A stretch of 64,000 bases of DNA. It comes from Marinobacter persicus (GTDB lineage: Bacteria > Pseudomonadota > Gammaproteobacteria > Pseudomonadales > Oleiphilaceae). The notes under the pieces are model-generated. The model did not search any database and was not told the origin of the DNA. It saw only the letters and a list, made by a program, of their open reading frames with translations. Shown here piece after piece: positions 17,401 to 25,762 of this stretch. The first letter of the stretch is position 1. Each line of letters begins with the position of its first letter. Position numbers and translations under genes: made by a program. Location of the stretch: NCBI RefSeq assembly GCF_900114155.1, contig NZ_FOSC01000011.1, positions 1 to 64,000 on the forward strand, read 5' to 3'.

Positions 17401-20373
17401 TCAATCTTCATACCAATAGGTCTCGACCACGCCCTGAACGGTGTCAATTGTTTCACATTCAGTACCTACGCATATGACATCGGTATCATCAACTCTCATC
17501 CTTTGTGCACTAGGTGGCAGCCCAGCTGTACTCAATGTCATGTATCGATCCTGCCTTGTCAGTTCATCATCTGACCCCAAACCATCATAATTTCGTACTG
17601 CTACGCCATTAAAAGCAGACACATGATAGAGCCGAGACGTACCGGTAGCTGGCAAACAGGGGTCGTCGCTAGCTTTTGGCTCGTAAGTAGTAAAAAATAT
17701 TTCATTATTTACGGTCGTACTTTCAGACAAAACTTTTTCGCCGGGATTATCCAAGCGAATAAACCAACCTTTAGAACCTGCCAGCTTGGCCGCTTCGTCA
17801 CCACGAACCTCCTCACTCTCTCCATCTTGGATAAGGTTATCTGTAGCATCATAGAGATCATCCTCCGTGATTGGCTCACCATAATCCACTCTCTCCTCAT
17901 TTGGATCATCCGGATCTATTGGAGGGGCGCTTACATCGGGAATACGAAGCATATACAAACGATCCTTTACATCCGTATCGAGTGGATGAGCCTGATACCC
18001 TGATCCAATAACCAGTCCTAGCTCACGCCTTGCTCCTATTTTTATGCCGAACAAATCGGGAGAGTGATAGAAACGACGATTGCTCTCTTCCTCGGTCTCA
18101 TTTAACCCACTCTGAGAACTACTAAGGTTAGCAATCCTTCCTCCCGTTATCGCAATTTCGCTTTTCTTATTATTCGTTTGAGTGACGACAACATCAAACC
18201 GAAAAATCTGCCCACCCATGTCACCGACATAAATTTGGTCAAATAATCCATCACCATTAATATCCAGCACTTTCGGCGACGCAGGAATACTATAATTCAT
18301 TGAAGAAAGCTCTAGGTCTGCACCACTGCCCTTTGGTCCAGCCCACCAGAGCCGTTCGCCTGTTTCAGCGTCGGCGATAAACAGGGCTCTCCCTTCGGAG
18401 TCTTCCGTCCGCACATTTACATCATCCTGCTGTTCATCATAGCCACCGCCGAAAACAAGGACGTCTGTGCCATCGGCAAACTTAGCCTTGACTGGCGTTG
18501 ACCAGCTTTGAGCCAGTTCTTCATAGTCAGAGCCATCAACTCCTCCCGTAATGGACCACATTAACTCTGGTGAAGTTCTATCGGTCACATCAAGGGCATA
18601 GTAGCTTTTCCCGCCTCGACGCATACCTGAGAAAATTCTTACGAAGTCCTCACTAGAACTCCCTATTTCACCGTCATTTTCTGCGTCATAACTCCACTTA
18701 ACAACAGACCCATCCATCCCATAAACTTTATCGGAAGCATCTGTGCTATTCATTAGTGCGGACTGATTATCCAGCAACTCTCTTGGAATAAAGGAAAAAT
18801 AACTTCCCCCGGAATTTCCATCAATTGCATGAATAAATCCTTGGTTGTCACCGTAAAAAACAGTTGTGTCCTGTTGGTTGACATCTTGGTCAGCAGAATA
18901 AATTACCAACTGAGGAACCGAATGCAGAGGATCAGCGAGGAACTTCCGTGAATCAGAAGTTGATTGATCCCCATCGTCATCATTCACATCCACTCCACGG
19001 GTCCAACGCACGAGCTTCTGAAAATCGTCATCGCTCATGCCAGGCATACCGAAGTCAGATTTTGTCAAGTTATTATTATTTTCCAATAACTGGTTCTGAG
19101 TATCACTCAGATCTGAGCGATTCGAGGCTAGATTAGAAAAAACATTTCGAGTCGGTACATCATCTGAAAGTTGCGACGCAGCCCCGCCTAACCCAACATT
19201 AGGGCCATCTACAACAGGGCTCCACCAGCTCTTAGCCGAATCTTTGAAGAATCCGGTTGTATCGTCAATAGCTTCGTTCCCGTTCACATCAACAACAACT
19301 GCTCTTTCTTGACCATCTGCCCCTTCTCTAACCTCTAACTTATATCTTTTTAAGTTTCCGTTCCATATAGCGCCAAGGTCAGACTGAAATAGTGCATAAT
19401 ACAGGGTATTTAGATGATTCAATCTATCGAAGGTATTTACCGCAACGCCCGGAGAAACATACGTTGTTCCTTGAGCTCTAACCGCCTGGTAAAAATCATC
19501 AAAGGCAGCAGATAACCCACTTTCATCACTCGCCAAATAATAACTACCACCACCAGAATCTGCTGTATCGGAGAGGAGCTGTTGATTGGTATGAAACCCG
19601 ACTGTACTTGTTGTGACAAACTGCCTGCCTTCAAGGTTATTGAAGAGATCACCGGAAGAAAGATATCCAGCAACTTCATCTAGACAGTTGTCATTTTCAT
19701 CACCTGAACTCTCAGTACCACATTTCTCTCCAATATAGTCACTGATAAAGCTATCACTATCGTCAGACTGAGGCTCCCCATCGGTTAAGAACACGACATA
19801 ATTCTTTTGGCATTGATATTTCACCGGAGAATCATAAACCTCACCATTCATCACTTCATCTATAGGATCAAAATCGTAATAGGGAGTTTCACCCTTGAAA
19901 TACCTGCCAACTTCTGTAAGTGCCTCGGCCATCGGAGTACTACCCCCTGCCTGAAGATCATTTACAGTGAGTTTTAGTGAATTAACATTAGCCTGAACAT
20001 CGACATCCATGGGTGGGGATAGAATCTTCGATCCTCTATACTTGGCCCAGCAGGTTCCATACCAAGGACAGTCAACGTCCTCTTCGATATTGAATGTTGC
20101 CAAGCCAACATTGACACCGCTCATGTCATCGATAAGCGAATTTGTTACATCTTTTACAACCTGCAAACGGGATTTATCTCCGCCACCTGTTTCGGACATG
20201 CTTCCAGAATTATCTATAAGAAACATTATATTTGGCTTTACAACCTGGGATGCGCCTGGTGGCGCAAAAAATATTTCCGTATCATCAGCCAGAGACGACG
20301 TTGCGGATGACAAGGTAAGGACAAAAAACATCTTATAAACAAAAATCTTAAAAAAAATCGACTTATTAAACAT
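17401..20373 (-). CDS. pilY1: type IV pilus tip-associated protein PilY1
   Basis: Large secreted or surface protein that sits at the pilus tip and supports extension, adhesion and surface sensing. Signal peptide in the first ~30 residues (MFNKSIFFKIFVYKMFFVLTL...SSLAD). A von Willebrand A domain follows, with an intact MIDAS motif FLIDNSGSMS near residue 55. The C-terminal half fits the PilY1 beta-propeller, with a calcium-binding loop DINGDGLFDQIYVGD. 990 residues from ATG 20373, chosen because AAGGTGGG precedes it; a GTG nine bases upstream is less likely. Low G+C compared with the flanking housekeeping genes. Confidence 0.92.
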   Translation of the reverse strand: MFNKSIFFKIFVYKMFFVLTLSSATSSLADDTEIFFAPPGASQVVKPNIMFLIDNSGSMSETGGGDKSRLQVVKDVTNSLIDDMSGVNVGLATFNIEEDVDCPWYGTCWAKYRGSKILSPPMDVDVQANVNSLKLTVNDLQAGGSTPMAEALTEVGRYFKGETPYYDFDPIDEVMNGEVYDSPVKYQCQKNYVVFLTDGEPQSDDSDSFISDYIGEKCGTESSGDENDNCLDEVAGYLSSGDLFNNLEGRQFVTTSTVGFHTNQQLLSDTADSGGGSYYLASDESGLSAAFDDFYQAVRAQGTTYVSPGVAVNTFDRLNHLNTLYYALFQSDLGAIWNGNLKRYKLEVREGADGQERAVVVDVNGNEAIDDTTGFFKDSAKSWWSPVVDGPNVGLGGAASQLSDDVPTRNVFSNLASNRSDLSDTQNQLLENNNNLTKSDFGMPGMSDDDFQKLVRWTRGVDVNDDDGDQSTSDSRKFLADPLHSVPQLVIYSADQDVNQQDTTVFYGDNQGFIHAIDGNSGGSYFSFIPRELLDNQSALMNSTDASDKVYGMDGSVVKWSYDAENDGEIGSSSEDFVRIFSGMRRGGKSYYALDVTDRTSPELMWSITGGVDGSDYEELAQSWSTPVKAKFADGTDVLVFGGGYDEQQDDVNVRTEDSEGRALFIADAETGERLWWAGPKGSGADLELSSMNYSIPASPKVLDINGDGLFDQIYVGDMGGQIFRFDVVVTQTNNKKSEIAITGGRIANLSSSQSGLNETEEESNRRFYHSPDLFGIKIGARRELGLVIGSGYQAHPLDTDVKDRLYMLRIPDVSAPPIDPDDPNEERVDYGEPITEDDLYDATDNLIQDGESEEVRGDEAAKLAGSKGWFIRLDNPGEKVLSESTTVNNEIFFTTYEPKASDDPCLPATGTSRLYHVSAFNGVAVRNYDGLGSDDELTRQDRYMTLSTAGLPPSAQRMRVDDTDVICVGTECETIDTVQGVVETYWYED

Positions 20374-20385
20374 ATATCCCACCTT

Positions 20386-20751
20386 TCACCTATCCCCCAA
20401 AAAGGACACTCGGAAAACCATGCCGCTTTCTTTATCAACATGAACAACTCCGAACTTCCCCTCAAAATCTTGGAGGCTTGATTCATCAATATGCGAACCT
20501 GAGGCACCTGTCACCTTAATTCCGGGCGCTGCTAAAAGTGTAGAAGGGCTACAGTTATTACACTGCTCAAGCACTACCCCTAATATAGTTTCATCATCCG
20601 CCAAAAAGTCCAGAATGAATCCCTCGATCACCTCAACCTGTGGATCAATCAGCTTATCTACATCACGTTCCTGAGATGCTAGCGGCGAACAATAAGCGGA
20701 GACCGCCAGAATTGCCGCAACTGAAATGGAGAACTTTTTAAAAAGATACAT
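20386..20751 (-). CDS. small secreted protein of unknown function between pilX and pilY1
   Basis: 121 residues that I do not recognise. It has a clear Sec signal (MYLFKKFSISVAAILAVSAYCSPLASQ) and a soluble, acidic mature part of about 95 residues with a CNNC pair (LEQCNNCSPS) and the tail FRVSFLGDR. Start at ATG 20751, with GGTGG just upstream. It starts 12 bases after pilX ends and stops 12 bases before pilY1 starts, so it belongs to the same operon. In Pseudomonas the comparable small gene, pilY2, lies after pilY1 instead, and I see no clear likeness. A role in export or folding of tip proteins is a guess from position. Confidence 0.7.
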   Translation of the reverse strand: MYLFKKFSISVAAILAVSAYCSPLASQERDVDKLIDPQVEVIEGFILDFLADDETILGVVLEQCNNCSPSTLLAAPGIKVTGASGSHIDESSLQDFEGKFGVVHVDKESGMVFRVSFLGDR

Positions 20752-20762
20752 AGAGCCACCAA

Positions 20763-21263
20763 TCAATAATATTCGATCCCTTTATAAACTCTGGCAGAAG
20801 CCCCAGTATTAGCCATATTTGCTTCCCCTGTCAGTTCATAGCGAAAACCCTTCAAGTTATTACTGCTCTCATCTGCATCCATAGAGCTTCCACTAGTAAC
20901 AAAAACCTCTCCCAGAAATCTCGCCTGGTAGCTTCCGGAAATATTATTTTCAGAGTCCAATGTCACATCCACTACACTGCTTAAATCATCCCCACTCTGC
21001 ATGGACTCTCTTAAAAGATCTAAGTTGCTGTCATAAACATCGTCCAGCAGCGCCTGCAAAGTACTTTCTGCAGCCTGAAAAGCACGGTTCGAATTCTGTG
21101 AATTAATTGCCATTCGTTCTTGCATGACCGAGGTATTCATTCCTGCAACCCCAATCAACGTTAGGACCAGCAACACTATAAGAGATACGACGAGAACAGC
21201 CCCATCCTGTCTAGATCCGCCGCTGGAATTAGCATTAACTTTCATGGCTGCCTTAGATCTCAT
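20763..21263 (-). CDS. pilX: type IV pilus assembly protein PilX
   Basis: Minor pilin of the tip-initiation complex. PilX-type N-terminus: a basic leader to QDG, then AVLVVSLIVLLVLTLIGVAGMNTSVMQERMA, a prepilin helix that, as usual in PilX, lacks the phenylalanine at +1. A soluble domain follows, beginning NSNRAFQAAESTLQALLDD. ATG 21263 overlaps the pilW stop by one base (TAATG), implying coupling; an internal ATG at 21245 is the alternative. Confidence 0.87.
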   Translation of the reverse strand: MRSKAAMKVNANSSGGSRQDGAVLVVSLIVLLVLTLIGVAGMNTSVMQERMAINSQNSNRAFQAAESTLQALLDDVYDSNLDLLRESMQSGDDLSSVVDVTLDSENNISGSYQARFLGEVFVTSGSSMDADESSNNLKGFRYELTGEANMANTGASARVYKGIEYY

Positions 21264-22348
21264 TAGTCCCGGTTCCTTAGCGTAATTGTCGTGGTGAATG
21301 TGCGGCGCAACCGATTGTCCTCCGGATGGGTCACCGTACCACCACTGGATGACGCAGTTATTATTTGCCCTGGAAGACTATAATCAGAACTGTCCACGTC
21401 ATCCCTTACTGGATCTGAATGGCTGATCAACATCCCAAGACGTAAAGCGACAACAACGCCCATGTCATCCACTTGATCTGCCGGTCTGAAGCGGATATTC
21501 CCACTTGGCAAGCGCTCTCCATACTCTATTTGGAGGTTTTCTACACCTTCAACAATTTCCTGGGGAGCTAGTGCTGTACCGTCAAGATTATTAACTTGTC
21601 GATACAGCGCAAAAATATCTCCACCTCGTGCGTCATCCCTTCCCGTATCAGCAACAAAATAGGCCGAAGATGAAAAGCGCATTATTCGAGCAGATGATTG
21701 ATAGGCCTGGCCCAATCGGTTCGTAGTGTTAACGTTGTTTGCATGAGCCCATGTGCCAGAACTCGGATTACTTGAAATTCTGAAAAGATCAGCAGCTTCA
21801 CAGTCAGAAATCATCACAATGTCATTCTGAGAAAACATATCAATGTCGTCACCCGCAACTTGTATATTCGCGTTATTGGCACTCATGTTCCCGGTCAACT
21901 CGATCTCCATCGTATCGCCTCTCTGGACCACGATTACATCGCTTCCAATGACTGCTGACGACTCTATGGGCTCATCATCAAACTCTGTCCCGCCTGCCCA
22001 GTTAGAATCTGTGACTTCCCAGCCCCTGAGTGTTGATTCAAAAAAATCGGTGGTGGGTGGGTTATTAGCAATAATATTCATAGTCACTGAGTTAGGGTCA
22101 GCACACCCTTGAAAGCCGACCATTCTCATATCTCTGGCCATGACATCCGTCGCAATTCGTGCGGACTCCTGAATTCTTGCAAGCGCCGTACTCATTCTGG
22201 ATGTTTGGCTAGAATCTATGTATACCGTAAAAATTCCCAGAATAAGAGCAGAGCTAAGAGCAAGCGCTATCATCAGCTCAACAAGAGATAACCCTCTCTC
22301 GTTACGATAAGCTCCCGCCACTAACACTTCTTCATAATTTTTATTCAT
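21263..22348 (-). CDS. pilW: type IV pilus assembly protein PilW
   Basis: Large minor pilin. Leader MNKNYEEVLVAGAYRNERG is cleaved before LSLVELMIALALSSALILGIFTVY; the +5 Glu is present. The soluble part is the PilW domain, about 330 residues, including RMVGFQGCADPN early and a C-terminal stretch with LRRTFTTTITLRNRD. I start at ATG 22348, nine bases after the pilV stop; the frame extends to 22429 but would overlap pilV. 361 residues. Confidence 0.88.
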   Translation of the reverse strand: MNKNYEEVLVAGAYRNERGLSLVELMIALALSSALILGIFTVYIDSSQTSRMSTALARIQESARIATDVMARDMRMVGFQGCADPNSVTMNIIANNPPTTDFFESTLRGWEVTDSNWAGGTEFDDEPIESSAVIGSDVIVVQRGDTMEIELTGNMSANNANIQVAGDDIDMFSQNDIVMISDCEAADLFRISSNPSSGTWAHANNVNTTNRLGQAYQSSARIMRFSSSAYFVADTGRDDARGGDIFALYRQVNNLDGTALAPQEIVEGVENLQIEYGERLPSGNIRFRPADQVDDMGVVVALRLGMLISHSDPVRDDVDSSDYSLPGQIITASSSGGTVTHPEDNRLRRTFTTTITLRNRD

Positions 22349-22356
22349 CAGAATGC

Positions 22357-22884
22357 TCACAAAGCTAGCTGCACAGAATAAGAGTTGTCGCTGTCTATCT
22401 CGCTCCCATCCCGTGAGACCTCCTCCCAAGTAATCGTTATTGTGTATACTGACGTTCCCGCATCTCGCTCAATTTCTCCTTCCCCACCCGGAAGTAACGC
22501 CATATCACTTCCAACACCTTGAATCTCACGGGTCCACTCTACGAGGTCCCGAGTTACCTGCGCAGTTGGGGGGCAGCCCGCATCGCTGGTGACACAGTCC
22601 GGCAACTTTGTGCTTGCACCATCCGTTGAAAACCCGGCGTAATCGGTGACATTACTTTTGTTAGCGCGCATCCGATCAGCCATATCGTAAGCTAGCACCG
22701 TGGCTTGAGTTCGCAGATAAGCCCCCTGATTATTTCTCATACCTTCAAGAACTAATGCGGCCAAACCCAAGAGGCCAATAGCAACAATGAAAAGAGTCAC
22801 TAGGATTTCGATTAAAGTGAAACCTTTCAAGCTAGCCGGATTAGTTGTGGCAAAGAAAGGCCACCTAGCGCTCATCTGCTCCAT
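22357..22884 (-). CDS. pilV: type IV pilus modification/assembly protein PilV
   Basis: Minor pilin with prepilin peptidase site SLKG before FTLIEILVTLFIVAIGLLGLAALVLEG, and the typical PilV region that follows (RNNQGAYLRTQATVLAYDMADRMRANK). I use ATG 22884, preceded by GGGGAG; other in-frame starts at 22905 and 22875 cannot be excluded. It overlaps the fimU-type gene 3' end only if the longer start is used. About 175 residues. Confidence 0.87.
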   Translation of the reverse strand: MEQMSARWPFFATTNPASLKGFTLIEILVTLFIVAIGLLGLAALVLEGMRNNQGAYLRTQATVLAYDMADRMRANKSNVTDYAGFSTDGASTKLPDCVTSDAGCPPTAQVTRDLVEWTREIQGVGSDMALLPGGEGEIERDAGTSVYTITITWEEVSRDGSEIDSDNSYSVQLAL

Positions 22885-22895
22885 CTCTCTCCCCA

Positions 22896-23492
22896 CTAAG
22901 GACAACTGATATCGTTACCGTCATAATCATTCAGAATTCCATTGTCATCAGTGTCTCTCGCTAAATAGGCTTGACCAGAAGCGTTTATAGACACTGCGCG
23001 AGCCTGACCTGCACCTCTCTCATCACAAATGATGAACGTACCTGAGCCGTCATCCCCGACCGAGAGGCTTCTAGGGAACCCCTTACTATCAAATTGGATG
23101 TAATTTCCACCACTGCTTGTCATTCCCCGTATTCTCAGTGAGTTGCCACCCCCCAATGCGCCTTGGACTTTGAGCAACTCATCACTGCCATCGAGAGTTC
23201 TGTCCATATCCTCGTCGTAAAAAATAATAATTCCAGTTTCGAGAGCATTATTCCCACTGCATGTAGCCCCATCGGTCGAACCACAAACGGTTACAACTCC
23301 ACCCAATACTTTTGATGCCTCGCTTCTCGCATAACTTATCAAGCTAGTGACCTCGTTCGTTTGGGCAGTCAAACGATTATTCATAACCACCTCTCGAAAC
23401 GAGGGAATTGCATACATCGAGACTATAGCCAAAACAGCTATTGTCACGATCAGCTCAATCAGCGTAAAACCGCTGTCGTGTTTCCTGAACAT
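22896..23492 (-). CDS. fimU: type IV pilus minor pseudopilin, FimU/GspH family
   Basis: 198 residues. Leader MFRKHDSG then FTLIELIVTIAVLAIVSMYAIPSF with +5 Glu, followed by the GspH domain with cysteines near TVCGSTDGATC. Two acidic loops look like calcium sites: DEDMDRTLDGSDE in the middle and DTDDNGILNDYD near the C-terminus. It is the first gene of fimU-pilV-pilW-pilX-(small ORF)-pilY1-pilE. I do not see a strong sigma-70 promoter upstream; AlgR-type control known in Pseudomonas cannot be judged here. Confidence 0.85.
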   Translation of the reverse strand: MFRKHDSGFTLIELIVTIAVLAIVSMYAIPSFREVVMNNRLTAQTNEVTSLISYARSEASKVLGGVVTVCGSTDGATCSGNNALETGIIIFYDEDMDRTLDGSDELLKVQGALGGGNSLRIRGMTSSGGNYIQFDSKGFPRSLSVGDDGSGTFIICDERGAGQARAVSINASGQAYLARDTDDNGILNDYDGNDISCP

Positions 23493-23639
23493 AATCCACT
23501 TCCATTAAGACGTATTGGAAGGTTAAGTAACATCCATCAAGGATGCCATGCCAGGGCGACAAGCGGCACGTTTACGGGGATAAACGGAAAGGAAGAATTC
23601 AGAAATGTGATGCGGGTCAAACAGGCCGGGCGGCCGAAG

Positions 23640-24593
23640 TCACGAAACCTCGACCGCCTCGATACGCAGCTCACGGGGCATGGAGAACACGATGTTCTCT
23701 TCACGGCCGGAGACTTCCTCCGGCTCTTCACCGCCCAGTTCTTTCAAGCGATTGATCACTTCAGCCACCAGTACTTCCGGGGCGGAGGCACCGGCGGTCA
23801 CGCCAATGGCAAACTTGTCTTCAAGCCATTGCGGGTCAATCTGCGAGGCTTCGTCTATCAGGTAGGCCGGGGTGCCCATGCGCTCTGCCAGTTCCCGCAG
23901 GCGGTTGGAGTTGGAGCTGTTGGGGGAGCCCACCACCAGCATCAGGTCGCAGTCGTTGGCCAGCTGTTTGACCGCATCCTGGCGGTTCTGGGTGGCGTAG
24001 CAGATGTCGTCCTTGCGCGGGCCTTCTATCTCGGGGAATTTGGCGCGCAGGGCGTCGATCACCCGGGCGGTGTCGTCCATGGAGAGGGTGGTCTGGGTGA
24101 CGAACGAGAGGCGTGACGGGTCTTTCACTTTCAGGTTGGCGACGTCCTGCTCGTCTTCCACCAGGTAAATGGCGCCGCCATTGCTGGCGTCGTACTGACC
24201 CATGGTGCCTTCCACTTCCGGATGGCCTTCATGGCCAATGAGGATGCACTCGCGGCCATCGCGGCTGTAGCGCATGACTTCCATGTGCACTTTGGTGACC
24301 AGTGGGCAGGTGGCATCGAAGACTTTCAGCCCACGGCGTTCGGCTTCGTTCTGTACCGCTTGTGAGACGCCGTGGGCACTGAAGATGACCAGTTTGTCGT
24401 CGGGCACTTCGTGCAGTTCGTCCACGAATACGGCGCCACGGTTACGGAGGTTGTCAACCACGAATTTGTTGTGGACGACTTCGTGGCGAACGTAGATGGG
24501 CGCCCCGAACACATCCAGCGCGCGGTTCACGATTTCTATGGCGCGGTCTACGCCGGCGCAGAAGCCTCTGGGGTTTGCCAGTCTGATTTGCAT
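23640..24593 (-). CDS. ispH: 4-hydroxy-3-methylbut-2-enyl diphosphate reductase
   Basis: Last enzyme of the MEP isoprenoid pathway, an iron-sulfur reductase giving IPP and DMAPP. Cluster cysteines are in [13 protein letters not shown] (Cys12), [11 protein letters not shown] and [11 protein letters not shown]; the substrate loop [11 protein letters not shown] is present. Start at ATG 24593; the frame is open to 24728 but that region contains the hairpin element B. 317 residues. It is the final gene of the murJ-ribF-ileS-lspA-fkpB-ispH series, though element B separates it from fkpB. Confidence 0.96.
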   Translation of the reverse strand: MQIRLANPRGFCAGVDRAIEIVNRALDVFGAPIYVRHEVVHNKFVVDNLRNRGAVFVDELHEVPDDKLVIFSAHGVSQAVQNEAERRGLKVFDATCPLVTKVHMEVMRYSRDGRECILIGHEGHPEVEGTMGQYDASNGGAIYLVEDEQDVANLKVKDPSRLSFVTQTTLSMDDTARVIDALRAKFPEIEGPRKDDICYATQNRQDAVKQLANDCDLMLVVGSPNSSNSNRLRELAERMGTPAYLIDEASQIDPQWLEDKFAIGVTAGASAPEVLVAEVINRLKELGGEEPEEVSGREENIVFSMPRELRIEAVEVS

Positions 24594-24619
24594 TATCTTG
24601 CCTTTGCTATTGGTCGCCC

Positions 24620-24728
24620 GTGGGCTGCGGGGATGCATTATCCGGGACACGCGGTGAATACGTCCATGTAGCTTGACTGCAGCATCCCTGCTGCAGACAG
24701 TCCCGGATAATGCATCCCCACACCCCAC
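24620..24728. repeat. long double-hairpin element, copy B
   Basis: A perfect 20-bp stem (24629-24648 with 24700-24719) can extend to 24620/24728 with two mismatches. The 51-base core (24649-24699) is close to copy A, including an identical CTGCAGCA-TCCC-TGCTGCAG hairpin and a TACG-TCCA-TGTA hairpin. It lies 43-52 bases after the fkpB stop and upstream of ispH. The arms are unrelated to those of A, C and D. Confidence 0.85.
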
Positions 24729-24771
24729 TGACTATGGCGCAGCCGGCAAACGCCGGTTCCGAACAGGTCTT

Positions 24772-25224
24772 TTAGTGCGTCGGCCCTGCCGGTTCTACGT
24801 CCAGAATTTCCACTTCAAATTCCAGTGTACGCCCCGCCAGCGGATGGTTGAAGTCCACATCGACTTCGTCGCCTTCCACGCGGCTGATTACACCGGGCAG
24901 TTCCTGTTGGCGCGCGTCGGCGAAGGACACCACAACGCCCGGCTCCAGCACCATGTCGGCGCTGAATTCGTGGCGTTTGAAGCTTTGTACGTTGCTGGGG
25001 TTGTGCTGGCCGAAGGCTTTTTCCGGGGTGACTTCGTAGGCGGCGTGGTCGCCGGCTTTCATGCCCATCAGCAGGGCCTCGAAGTTTTCCGGCAGGTTTT
25101 CGTCACCGATTTCCAGGGTGGCCGGGTCTTTGTCGAAGGTGGTATCCACCACGTCGCCGTCTTTGATTTTCAGGGCGAAGTGCAGTTTTACCCGGGTACC
25201 TTTATCTATAGCTAAATCTTTCAT
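24772..25224 (-). CDS. fkpB: FKBP-type peptidyl-prolyl cis-trans isomerase, SlpA/FkpB type
   Basis: Small proline isomerase/chaperone of the SlyD-like group. 150 residues with the split FKBP fold: KLHFALKIKDGDVVDTTF at the start, NFEALLMGMKAGDHAAYEVTPEKAFG in the middle, an inserted flap (about residues 75-120), and VDFNHPLAGRTLEFEVEILDV closing the fold. It lacks the His-rich tail of SlyD. It starts 18 bases after the lspA stop, and its gene order with lspA and ispH is conserved. Confidence 0.92.
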   Translation of the reverse strand: MKDLAIDKGTRVKLHFALKIKDGDVVDTTFDKDPATLEIGDENLPENFEALLMGMKAGDHAAYEVTPEKAFGQHNPSNVQSFKRHEFSADMVLEPGVVVSFADARQQELPGVISRVEGDEVDVDFNHPLAGRTLEFEVEILDVEPAGPTH

Positions 25225-25241
25225 GAGTGTGCGTCACTCCT

Positions 25242-25739
25242 TCAGGCATCGCCGCCGTCGGCGGGTTTGCGGAATAAGTCGAGTATCATCATGGCCGCGC
25301 CAATGGTGATGGCGGTGTCGGCCAGGTTGAAGGCGGGAAAGTGCCAGTCCTGCCAGTAAAAGTGCAGGAAGTCGACCACGTAACCGTGGACGACCCGGTC
25401 ATACACATTGCCCAGGGCGCCGCCGAGTATCAGTACGATGGCGATGGCGGTCCAGGTTTCATTGGTCTTGAGTTTTCGCAGCCAGGTCACCAGCACCACG
25501 CTGACCACCAGCGCCAGTGCCACAAAGAACCAGCGTTGCCAGCCGTCGGCATTGGCCAGGAAGCTGAAGGCCGCGCCGGTGTTGTGCAGCAGCGTCAGGT
25601 TGAAGCTGGGCAGTACCGGTACCGGGTTGGCGTAGGTCAGCATGGCCGTGGCCATGGCTTTGGTGCCGAGATCCACCACGATTACCAGCACCGCCAGCCA
25701 CAGCCATTTGAGCTTGCTGCCTGCCTTGCCTTCAGTCAT
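25242..25739 (-). CDS. lspA: lipoprotein signal peptidase (signal peptidase II)
   Basis: Inner-membrane aspartyl protease that cuts lipoprotein signal peptides after lipidation, for example BamD and PilP here. Four hydrophobic segments are visible, and both catalytic aspartates are in the expected motifs [15 protein letters not shown] and [12 protein letters not shown] prefer ATG 25739 ([14 protein letters not shown]), which matches the family's usual start; ATG 25763 overlaps the ileS stop by one base (TGATG) and would add eight residues. Confidence 0.94.
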   Translation of the reverse strand: MTEGKAGSKLKWLWLAVLVIVVDLGTKAMATAMLTYANPVPVLPSFNLTLLHNTGAAFSFLANADGWQRWFFVALALVVSVVLVTWLRKLKTNETWTAIAIVLILGGALGNVYDRVVHGYVVDFLHFYWQDWHFPAFNLADTAITIGAAMMILDLFRKPADGGDA

Positions 25740-25762
25740 CACCACGCCTGTCAGTCCGCTCA

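Noticed and set aside
23493..23639. CATCC...GGATG hairpin downstream of ispH as a fifth hairpin element
   Set aside because: It is a single short stem without the long outer arms or second inner hairpin.
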